Of a stretch of DNA of 5,957 nt, positions 1 to 4,919 are shown piece after piece (the stretch's first letter is position 1; the number at the start of each line of letters is the position of its first letter). A model generated the notes under the pieces. The model did no database searches and was not told the origin of the DNA. It saw nothing but the letters and a program-made list of their open reading frames with translations. This DNA is from Bradyrhizobiaceae bacterium. GTDB taxonomy: Bacteria > Pseudomonadota > Alphaproteobacteria > Rhizobiales > Xanthobacteraceae. The position numbers and the translations under genes are program-made. The stretch spans positions 1 to 5,957 of the forward strand of contig JAEULX010000011.1 of assembly GCA_016793685.1 (NCBI GenBank), written 5' to 3'.

Positions 1-167
1 TCGCCCGCGCCGGCCTCGATGGCGAAGCGCTGCCCACTCTCATGCGCAAGGTGATCGCGCATGCCGATGCTGTTCAGGAAAGCGGCGTGGCAAATACGGG
101 GGACGGAGGCGGCGAACTCACCCCATTTCCGCCCGCACCTCGGCGCGGAGCGCATCGATCGAGGTGA
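1..167 (+). CDS. 3' end of an unidentified gene, possibly A/G-specific adenine glycosylase (MutY)
   Basis: An open frame enters from the left edge (codons in register with position 3) and ends at TGA 165-167, giving about 54 residues. The first half reads like real protein, with GC-rich third positions and a helix-like stretch LPTLMRKVIAHADA at about residues 11-24. The last 20 or so residues are proline- and arginine-rich and look like a low-complexity tail. The LPTxMRK-type ending resembles the C-terminus of alphaproteobacterial MutY as I remember it, and mutY lies near ccrM in several Rhizobiales; both points are recall, not a search. If real, the gene converges on ccrM and their 3' ends overlap by 50 nt (118-167). 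The opposite strand of 1-117 is also open, so the strand is not fully certain. Confidence 0.45.
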   Translation, partial: ARAGLDGEALPTLMRKVIAHADAVQESGVANTGDGGGELTPFPPAPRRGAHRSR

Positions 168-1245
168 GGCCGCCGGGCGTTTCGACGTGCCAGAAGGTCC
201 AGCCGTTGCATGCGTCGAGGCCCTGGGCGAGCGCGCCGATGCGATGGATCGAGCCGACGTTTTCGCCCAGCGCGATCGCGCCGTCGGGCCGCACCAGCGC
301 CTTCACCTTGCGCTTGGCGTCGACGAGCTTGGCGCCGGGCGCGACGAGCCCGCGTTCGACCAGCGTTGCGAACGGCACGCGCGGAGCGTCGCGCGCGGTC
401 TGGAAGGAGGCCAGCGTCGCCGGCGGCAGCGGCTCGATTGCGGCGATGCGCGCTTCCGCGGCGCGCGCGTAGTCGCTCGCCCGCTCGACGCCGATGAACC
501 GCCGGCCGAGACGCTTCGCCGCAGCTCCGGTCGTGCCGGTGCCGCAGAACGGGTCGAGGACGAGGTCGTCGGGCCGCGATGACGCAAGGATGATGCGCGA
601 CAGCAGCGCCTCGGGCTTTTGCGTGGGGTGGAGCTTCTTTCCGGCCGCGGTCTTGAGGCGCTCCTCACCCGTGCACAGCGCGAAGGTCCAGTCCGAGCGC
701 ATCTGGACATCCTCGTTGCCGGCCTTCAGCGCTTCGTAGTTGAACGTATAGCCCTTTGCGTTCGCCTCGCGCGCCGCCCAGATCAGGGTCTCATGCGCAT
801 TGGTGAAGCGCCGCCCGCGGAAATTCGGCATCGGGTTCGACTTGCGCCAGACCACGTCGTTAAGAATCCAGAAACCGGCGTCCTGGAGCGCCGTGCCGAC
901 GCGGAAGATGTTGTGATAGGAGCCGATCACCCACAGCGTCGCCGAGGGCTTCATGACGCGACGGCACGCCATCAGCCAGGCGCGCGTGAAATCATCGTAG
1001 GCGGCGAAGCTTTCGAACTTGTCCCAGGCGTCGTCGACGGCGTCGACATGGGAATCGTCGGGCCGCTTGAGGTCGCCGCGGAGCTGCAGATTATAGGGCG
1101 GATCGGCGAAGACGAGATCGACGGAAGACGCCGGGAGCTTCGCTAACTCGGCGATGCAGTCGCCGATGACGACACGGAAGCAAGAGGCCTGGCTCGAAGT
1201 TAAGCGGGGCGTCCCACTGGACGCCCCGCGACGCGTTGCACCCAT
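118..1245 (-). CDS. ccrM: CcrM-type DNA adenine-N6 methyltransferase (GANTC), beta class
   Basis: The 375-residue product transfers a methyl group from S-adenosylmethionine to adenine N6, by family in the sequence GANTC, and acts as an orphan cell-cycle methylase in alphaproteobacteria. Motif IV, DPPY, is at residues 48-51 within VFADPPYNLQL. The AdoMet motif DPFCGTG is at 231-237 and is followed by TGAAAKRLGRRFIGVE. The order of motif IV before motif I defines the beta class. HPTQKPEAL (206-214) precedes motif I. The C-terminal 100 residues form the RAMA-like domain typical of CcrM, with GSIHRIGA (331-338) and CNGWTFWH (346-353). The length fits the family (about 360-380). ATG 1245 is preferred because an in-frame TAA lies directly upstream and no ATG, GTG or TTG follows before the catalytic fold; the ribosome site is weak. 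It is divergent from the metallopeptidase gene, and no restriction endonuclease partner is visible. Confidence 0.95.
   Translation of the reverse strand: MGATRRGASSGTPRLTSSQASCFRVVIGDCIAELAKLPASSVDLVFADPPYNLQLRGDLKRPDDSHVDAVDDAWDKFESFAAYDDFTRAWLMACRRVMKPSATLWVIGSYHNIFRVGTALQDAGFWILNDVVWRKSNPMPNFRGRRFTNAHETLIWAAREANAKGYTFNYEALKAGNEDVQMRSDWTFALCTGEERLKTAAGKKLHPTQKPEALLSRIILASSRPDDLVLDPFCGTGTTGAAAKRLGRRFIGVERASDYARAAEARIAAIEPLPPATLASFQTARDAPRVPFATLVERGLVAPGAKLVDAKRKVKALVRPDGAIALGENVGSIHRIGALAQGLDACNGWTFWHVETPGGLTSIDALRAEVRAEMG
1204..1229 (-). other. Strong hairpin inside the first codons of ccrM
   Basis: Bases 1204-1214 and 1219-1229 are perfect reverse complements (11 bp, nearly all G or C) around a 4-base loop, 1215-1218. 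In the ccrM message this is nucleotides 17-42, codons 6-14, within or just beyond the ribosome footprint at initiation. No T-run follows on either strand, so it does not look like an intrinsic terminator. It could limit initiation or stabilise the transcript; function is inferred. Confidence 0.6.
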
Positions 1246-1323
1246 TTACGCTACTCAAACTCAGGCGACGCGATCGGCGACGCAATACCTACATCCGACG
1301 ACCCGGAATATGCCCGGCCAAAG

Positions 1324-1338
1324 TAAAAATGCGCTTAA
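1324..1338 (-). promoter_or_regulatory. Candidate CtrA-binding site upstream of ccrM
   Basis: Read on the minus strand this is TTAA-N7-TTTA, one base from the CtrA full-site consensus TTAA-N7-TTAA. It lies in the 234-bp divergent region 1246-1479, which has no convincing gene, and its nearer edge is 78 nt upstream of the ccrM start. CtrA is known to drive ccrM transcription in Caulobacter and to bind the ccrM region in other alphaproteobacteria. A/T-rich tetramers are uncommon in this GC-rich DNA, but one 8-base match could arise by chance. I see no clear sigma-70 promoter for either gene in the region. Confidence 0.4.
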
Positions 1339-1467
1339 TCGCGCAGCACTAGCGGCCTATTCTTTTTGCGCCCATATTCCCTGCGCGTCTTATCGCCGGG
1401 TGCGCGGTCTGCCCCGCGACAGGGCGCATTTTTTGCGGCGCGACTGCGCGCGGCGAGGCGAAGCGAC

Positions 1468-1471
1468 GGAG
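1468..1471 (+). promoter_or_regulatory. Ribosome binding site that sets the metallopeptidase start
   Basis: GGAG lies 8 nt before ATG 1480. The open frame extends upstream to 1366, but that extension is arginine-rich and unlike the family N-terminus, whereas MRWENLPGSDNVEDRRG at 1480 matches the typical YpfJ start. Confidence 0.7.
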
Positions 1472-1479
1472 CAAACGCG

Positions 1480-2397
1480 ATGCGTTGGGAAAATCTGCCG
1501 GGCAGCGACAACGTCGAGGATCGCCGTGGCGAGGACGGCGCTCGAGGCGGGTTCGGCCCGATCGGCGGCGGCGGCCTGGGGGTCGGGACAATCGTCGTGC
1601 TCGGGCTGATTGGCTGGGCGCTCGGCATCGATCCGCGGCTGCTCATCGGCGGCGCCGAAATGATGTCGGGCGGCGGCTCGCAAACGCAGCATTCCCAACC
1701 GTCCGGTCAGTCGCGCCGCACCGGCCAGCCTGACGACCAGATGGGGCAATTCGTCTCCAAGGTGCTCGGCAGCGCCGATGTCCAATGGAAAGAGATTTTC
1801 ACCAAAGCCGGCAAGCAGTATCGCGGGCCGGTTCTCGTGCTCTATCGCGACGTGACGGATCAGAAATGCGGCGGGGTCGCGCAGAAGGCGATGGGACCGT
1901 TCTATTGTCCCGCCGACCGCAAGGTCTATCTCGACACGTCGTTCTTCCGCGAGATCGAACAACGCTTCCGCGGCTGCCAGGTTGGCTCCAAGTCATGCCA
2001 GTTCGCGCAGGCTTACGTGATCGCCCACGAAGTCGGCCATCACGTGCAGAACCTGCTCGGCATTCTTCCCAAGGCGCAGGAGATCCAGCGCAGCCTGCCC
2101 AAGGCGGAGGCCAATCATCTGCAGGTCCAGATCGAGTTGCAGGCCGACTGCTTCGCCGGCGTCTGGGCGCATGGGGCCGATGAGCGCTGGAAGGTGATCG
2201 AGCCGGGCGATATCCAGGCCGCGCTGCAAACCGCCGCGGCGATCGGCGACGACAAGCTGCAGAAGCAGGCGCGCGGCTATGTCGTGCCCGATTCCTTCAC
2301 CCACGGCACCTCCGCGCAGCGCCAGCACTGGTTCGAGACCGGCTTGAAGGAAGGAACGATCGCGGCCTGCAACACATTCCGCACCGCCAAGCTTTGA
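1480..2397 (+). CDS. ypfJ: Neutral zinc metallopeptidase, YpfJ/KPN_02809 family
   Basis: The 305-residue product belongs to the putative neutral zinc metallopeptidases (YpfJ family); the physiological substrate is not established. The N-terminus MRWENLPGSDNVEDRRG is characteristic. A glycine-rich linker leads into one hydrophobic segment at about residues 33-50 (GVGTIVVLGLIGWALGI), probably a membrane anchor with the catalytic part outside the cytoplasm. A Gly/Ser/Gln-rich spacer follows at 60-85. The zinc motif HEVGH is at 183-187, and a downstream Glu at 219 in ELQADCFAG is the likely third ligand. Two cysteine pairs (C130/C143 and C166/C173) could form disulfides, which fits an extracytoplasmic site. 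The usual C-terminal HGTSAQRQHWFxxG block is at 275-288. The length is typical for the family. It is divergent from ccrM and 39 nt upstream of moaB on the same strand, suggesting a two-gene transcript without an obvious functional link. Confidence 0.93.
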   Translation: MRWENLPGSDNVEDRRGEDGARGGFGPIGGGGLGVGTIVVLGLIGWALGIDPRLLIGGAEMMSGGGSQTQHSQPSGQSRRTGQPDDQMGQFVSKVLGSADVQWKEIFTKAGKQYRGPVLVLYRDVTDQKCGGVAQKAMGPFYCPADRKVYLDTSFFREIEQRFRGCQVGSKSCQFAQAYVIAHEVGHHVQNLLGILPKAQEIQRSLPKAEANHLQVQIELQADCFAGVWAHGADERWKVIEPGDIQAALQTAAAIGDDKLQKQARGYVVPDSFTHGTSAQRQHWFETGLKEGTIAACNTFRTAKL

Positions 2398-2423
2398 TTC
2401 TTGCGACCCTGCGTCGCCACTCC

Positions 2424-2427
2424 AGGA
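2424..2427 (+). promoter_or_regulatory. Ribosome binding site that sets the moaB start
   Basis: AGGA lies 9 nt before ATG 2437. A TTG at 2401 is in frame but lacks a similar site, and its 12 extra residues do not resemble the family, so 2437 is preferred. Confidence 0.6.
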
Positions 2428-2436
2428 CCGACGGAC

Positions 2437-3000
2437 ATGTCAGAATTGAATGAGAGCAAACAATTTGTGCCGCTGAGAATCGCCGTGCTCACCGTGTCCG
2501 ACACGCGCATGTATGAAGACGACAGGTCCGGCGCGACGCTGGCCGAACGTATTGTCAATTCCGGTCACGAGGTCGCCGACCGCGCGATCGTGCCCGACGA
2601 CGTCGCCGCGATCCGCGGCCGCGTCGAGGCCTGGCTCGCCGACCCCGAGATCGACGTGGTGATCACCACGGGGGGCACCGGCTTCACCGGCCGCGATGTC
2701 ACGCCGGAAGCGGTCGAGCCGCTGTTCGAAAAAAAGATGGACGGGTTCGCCACCCTCTTTCTGTTGGTGAGCTTCGAGAAGATCGGGACTTCGGCGATCC
2801 AGACGCGGGCGACCGCGGGAGTCGCGCGCTCGACCTACATCTTCTGCCTGCCGGGATCGCCGGGCGCCTGCAAGGACGCCTGGGACAATATCCTGGTCTA
2901 TCAGCTCGATTATCGCCACGAGCCGTGCAATTTCGTCGAGCTGATGCCGCGGCTCGATGAACATCTGCGCCGGCCCAAGGCGCGCGGCGCGACGGTTTAG
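2437..3000 (+). CDS. moaB: Molybdenum cofactor biosynthesis protein B
   Basis: The 187-residue cytoplasmic protein is of the MoaB/MogA fold, which binds molybdopterin and, where MogA is absent, is thought to adenylate it before molybdate insertion. The core begins at residues 13-23 (LRIAVLTVSDT). The molybdopterin-binding loop TTGGTG is at 77-82, with GRDVTPEA (85-92) supplying the conserved Asp87. KIGTSAIQTRATAGVA (115-130) and LPGSPGACKDAWDNIL (138-153) are strongly conserved family blocks. The length is slightly above the usual 170-180 because of short tails at both ends. It follows the metallopeptidase gene by 39 nt, probably in the same transcript. No other Mo-cofactor genes are in the window, so this is an isolated moaB. 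A GANTC site (GATTC, 2396-2400) lies between the two genes. Confidence 0.95.
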   Translation: MSELNESKQFVPLRIAVLTVSDTRMYEDDRSGATLAERIVNSGHEVADRAIVPDDVAAIRGRVEAWLADPEIDVVITTGGTGFTGRDVTPEAVEPLFEKKMDGFATLFLLVSFEKIGTSAIQTRATAGVARSTYIFCLPGSPGACKDAWDNILVYQLDYRHEPCNFVELMPRLDEHLRRPKARGATV

Positions 3001-3043
3001 GCGAGTTCGCCGAGGGCGGCCTGCGTCCGCTCATTGCCGAGAG

Positions 3044-3084
3044 GCGAGTTTTCCGCTCGCTCGGGTCCCCGCTTTCGCGGGGAC
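3044..3084. repeat. REP-like double palindrome between convergent genes
   Basis: Two adjacent stem-loops lie in the 107-bp convergent gap between moaB and the MarR-GNAT gene. The first pairs GCGAG (3044-3048) with CTCGC (3056-3060). The second is a perfect 8-bp stem GTCCCCGC (3065-3072) with GCGGGGAC (3077-3084) and loop TTTC. The second, with its flank GAACGGATAAGG, matches from memory a dispersed repeat common in Bradyrhizobium-like genomes, often mistranslated as peptides containing PAKAG. There is no T-run, so an intrinsic terminator is uncertain, though the position would suit bidirectional transcript-end protection. Confidence 0.65.
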
Positions 3085-3107
3085 GAACGGATAAGGCCGC
3101 CGTCCGG

Positions 3108-4037
3108 TCAGAGGTCGAGTTCCCAGGTCTCGCCGATCAGATCGTGGCCGAAGCTGCAATGCGGCTCCTGCCGCACCATGCGGAAGCCGGCGCGCTCGTA
3201 GATCGCGCGGGCGTCGGTGAGGATGCTCTGCGTCCACAGCGTGATGCGGCGGTAGCGGGCCGCGCGCGCGAAGCGGATGCACTCGTCCACCAGACGCCGG
3301 CCGATGCCCAGGCCGCGCGCCTGCGGCTCGACCAGCAGCAGGCGCAGCTTTGCGATGTCTTCGCCGCCCTTGACCAGAAACACGGAGCCGGCGCGGGCGC
3401 CGTCCAGCTCGGCGATCCAGCACTGTTCGCGCGCGGCATCGAACTCGCGCAGGAACTTGGTGACGATCTCGGCGGCCAGCGCCTCGAACGCTCCGCCCCA
3501 GCCGTATTCGTTTCCGTAACAGGCCGCGTGCCGCTCCAGCACCCAGCCCATGTCGCCGGTTCGGTGCGGGCGGAGCAGGACGGCCGGCGCGCCCGCGGCG
3601 TCAGGCGCCAGGCACCGTTCGATCGTCTGCATTGCCGCGACCATTTGCTGCTGGCGCGGCTCCGCCATGGCCTCCAGCAGCGCGCCGACCAGCTTTTCCG
3701 AGCCGTGATCGAGTTGGCGGAACGTGGCGCGGCCTTTGGCGCTGAGCGAGAGCAGCGTTTGCCTTCCGTCTTCGGGCGAGGTCTTGCGGATGATCAGGTC
3801 CGCCTTGGCGAATCGTCCAAGCAGCCGGCTCAGATAGCCGTGGTCGAGGCCGAGGGCGGCCGCGATCGCCGTCGCCGTCGTCTCCTGGGTCTGCCCCAGT
3901 TCATAGAGCACGCGCGCCTCGGTCAGGGAGAAGCGGGTGTCGACCATGCCGTCCCGCAACAGCCCGATCTGCCGGGTGTAGAAGCGGTTGAACCGGCGGA
4001 CGGCGCCGATGCGCTCGGCGAGTTGCGGCGTGGCCAT
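3108..4037 (-). CDS. MarR-family regulator fused to a GNAT N-acetyltransferase
   Basis: The 309-residue product has two domains. The N-terminal half (about residues 10-145) is a MarR winged helix: RFSLTEARVLYEL (35-47), the helix-turn-helix with its recognition helix LDHGYLSRLLGRFAKADLI (64-82), and a wing containing SPEDGRQ (87-93). The C-terminal half (about 150-309) is a GNAT acetyltransferase with the acetyl-CoA loop VEPQARGLGIGRRL at 236-249 and the late YERAGFRM (280-287). The N-terminal half should bind DNA as a dimer; the small molecule or protein that is acetylated cannot be told. This bifunctional arrangement is known in proteobacteria. ATG 4037 is preferred over an in-frame TTG at 4058, which falls next to the apparent operators; the ribosome site is weak for both. 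It lies 80 nt downstream of the glycosyltransferase gene on the same strand but seems to have its own regulated promoter. Confidence 0.93.
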   Translation of the reverse strand: MATPQLAERIGAVRRFNRFYTRQIGLLRDGMVDTRFSLTEARVLYELGQTQETTATAIAAALGLDHGYLSRLLGRFAKADLIIRKTSPEDGRQTLLSLSAKGRATFRQLDHGSEKLVGALLEAMAEPRQQQMVAAMQTIERCLAPDAAGAPAVLLRPHRTGDMGWVLERHAACYGNEYGWGGAFEALAAEIVTKFLREFDAAREQCWIAELDGARAGSVFLVKGGEDIAKLRLLLVEPQARGLGIGRRLVDECIRFARAARYRRITLWTQSILTDARAIYERAGFRMVRQEPHCSFGHDLIGETWELDL

Positions 4038-4060
4038 GGGCAAGGCTCGGGCGATCAATT

Positions 4061-4077
4061 ATTTGACAAAGTCAGAT
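4061..4077. promoter_or_regulatory. MarR-type operator 1 (proximal)
   Basis: ATTTGAC-AAA-GTCAGAT is a 17-bp palindrome with a single arm mismatch, centred at 4069 and 24 nt upstream of the ATG at 4037. MarR proteins bind palindromes of about this size, and the TTGAC-N3-GTCAA form resembles known MarR sites. It probably mediates autorepression of the MarR-GNAT gene. Confidence 0.55.
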
Positions 4078-4083
4078 AATTTG

Positions 4084-4096
4084 TTGCCTGAGTCAA
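4084..4096. promoter_or_regulatory. MarR-type operator 2 (distal), overlapping a -35-like hexamer
   Basis: TTGCC-TGA-GTCAA is the same palindrome with one mismatch, centred at 4090, exactly 21 bp (two helical turns) from operator 1. The right arms form a direct repeat, GTCA-(GA/AG)-TAATTT, at 4071-4082 and 4092-4103. On the minus strand 4091-4096 reads TTGACT, a good -35 hexamer, though no strong -10 is spaced correctly. The site includes a CcrM target, GAGTC (4090-4094). Confidence 0.5.
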
Positions 4097-4117
4097 GTAA
4101 TTTTGCGTGGGCGATGG

Positions 4118-4699
4118 TCAGTCGGAATCGAACGGCGTGATCCCGCTGCGCAGCCGCGCCAGCCGGCTGCGGCCGATCCGCCGCAACAAATCGGCCTCCG
4201 GATCGCCGGCCTGAAGCCGGTGGCGGCCCAGCGACTCGTAGAACGTACGGCTGATGATGAGGCCCTGCTCGGGATCGGGCACGCGCCGCACGGCCTCCCT
4301 GAGCAGCGTCAGCGCCTGCGCGGCGATCGAGCGGCCGAGCAGCGGTTGCGGGCGGAACACCGCCGCGATTTCCATGCCGCCGCGCCGCTCGGCGTCGGTG
4401 ATAAAGCGGGCCGCTTCCTCGATCCAGGTCGCTTCGAGCATGGCGCCCGGCCGCAGGAAGAGCAGCCAGGCGCTGCGCGCCGCCCCGGCGGCTTCCTGCA
4501 GCCGCGTTGCGAGTGGCGCACCCGAGACAAGCAGCGTGCAGCCGGCGACATCGGCAATTTGCCCGGTCTCATCGCTCGATCCCGCATCGGCGACCACCAC
4601 GTCGCGCACGACGCCGGCGACGGAGGCGCTGACCAGCATCGCAAGCGTGTGCACCAGCGCGCGCTCGCTGTTGTGGGTGGCGATGATGACGCTCAGCAT
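4118..4699 (-). CDS. Small GT2-like glycosyltransferase, atypical active site
   Basis: The 193-residue product matches the N-terminal nucleotide-sugar domain of family 2 glycosyltransferases. The first strand and loop read MLSVIIATHNSERAL (1-15), and VVVADAGSSDETGQIAD (34-50) carries the conserved acidic position near the donor base. Where the family has DXD for metal and diphosphate binding (usually LFLDAD-like), this protein has LLFLRPGAML (79-88), with Arg-Pro-Gly in place of the acidic residues. A TWIEEA segment follows at 91-96. There is no membrane helix, and the protein is shorter than most GT2 enzymes (220-300). Donor and acceptor cannot be assigned, and it may be inactive or metal-independent. 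ATG 4699 has a G-rich Shine-Dalgarno (GAGGGG) very close upstream. It is divergent from the radical SAM gene and upstream of the MarR-GNAT gene on the same strand. Confidence 0.82.
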   Translation of the reverse strand: MLSVIIATHNSERALVHTLAMLVSASVAGVVRDVVVADAGSSDETGQIADVAGCTLLVSGAPLATRLQEAAGAARSAWLLFLRPGAMLEATWIEEAARFITDAERRGGMEIAAVFRPQPLLGRSIAAQALTLLREAVRRVPDPEQGLIISRTFYESLGRHRLQAGDPEADLLRRIGRSRLARLRSGITPFDSD

Positions 4700-4728
4700 G
4701 ACCCCTCGCGGTGGTGGACGACGCCGGC

Positions 4729-4734
4729 AATATA
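4729..4734 (-). promoter_or_regulatory. Possible -10 element for the glycosyltransferase gene
   Basis: On the minus strand this reads TATATT, within an A/T-rich patch 29 nt upstream of ATG 4699, in otherwise GC-rich DNA. No convincing -35 lies 16-18 bp further upstream, so the call is tentative. Confidence 0.25.
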
Positions 4735-4882
4735 AATGTCACCATCGGACGGATGCGAGTGCGCATTCGCGGGGCCGTGAGCATTTCCAGCGGCCGGGGA
4801 CCGGCGGCCGACCCCGATCCATAAAGCGAAATCCGGGCTGACGGGGGCGGAATGCCTGCTTGCGGAGGATTCACGGATATTT

Positions 4883-4897
4883 GTTCACGTTATGTTC
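4883..4897 (+). promoter_or_regulatory. LexA (SOS) box of alphaproteobacterial type
   Basis: GTTC (4883-4886), seven bases ACGTTAT, then GTTC (4894-4897) gives an exact GTTC-N7-GTTC direct repeat, the LexA recognition sequence established for alphaproteobacteria such as Rhodobacter and Rhizobium. It ends 22 nt before the radical SAM start codon, where bound LexA would block transcription. The rest of the 220-bp divergent region 4700-4919 has a GC-rich inverted repeat CGGCCG (4791-4796 and 4805-4810) and no gene that I can see. Confidence 0.65.
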
Positions 4898-4908
4898 GTT
4901 TCTGTGTT

Positions 4909-4914
4909 AGGTGA
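4909..4914 (+). promoter_or_regulatory. Ribosome binding site that sets the radical SAM start
   Basis: AGGTGA lies 5 nt before ATG 4920. GTG 4911 and ATG 4914 are also in frame, directly after an in-frame TAG at 4908-4910, but neither has a Shine-Dalgarno at a workable distance. Choosing between them changes the protein by only two or three residues. Confidence 0.55.
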
Positions 4915-4919
4915 TGGTC

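Noticed and set aside
118..1245. ccrM as part of a restriction-modification or defence system
   Set aside because: No endonuclease or specificity gene is adjacent, and the RAMA-type C-terminus marks the orphan cell-cycle methylase.
1411..1434. Possible intrinsic terminator upstream of the metallopeptidase gene (GCCC/GGGC stem then six T)
   Set aside because: The stem is only 4 bp, is separated from the T-run by three bases, and no gene on this strand ends nearby.
1366..1479. N-terminal extension of the metallopeptidase frame
   Set aside because: The added residues are arginine-rich and unlike the family, while ATG 1480 has a good ribosome site and the conserved MRWENLPGS start.
3031..3423. 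Minus-strand frame ending in a PAKAG-containing peptide
   Set aside because: The peptide is the translation of the palindromic repeat, and the rest overlaps the GNAT domain in another frame.
3144..4079. Long plus-strand open frame (311 codons) opposite the MarR-GNAT gene
   Set aside because: The minus strand has strong MarR and GNAT motifs throughout; this frame is an antisense shadow without motifs and covers the operator region.
4791..4810. Inverted repeat CGGCCG with an 8-base spacer
   Set aside because: Each arm is itself a palindrome and the local DNA is almost pure G and C, so chance is likely and no gene end is nearby.
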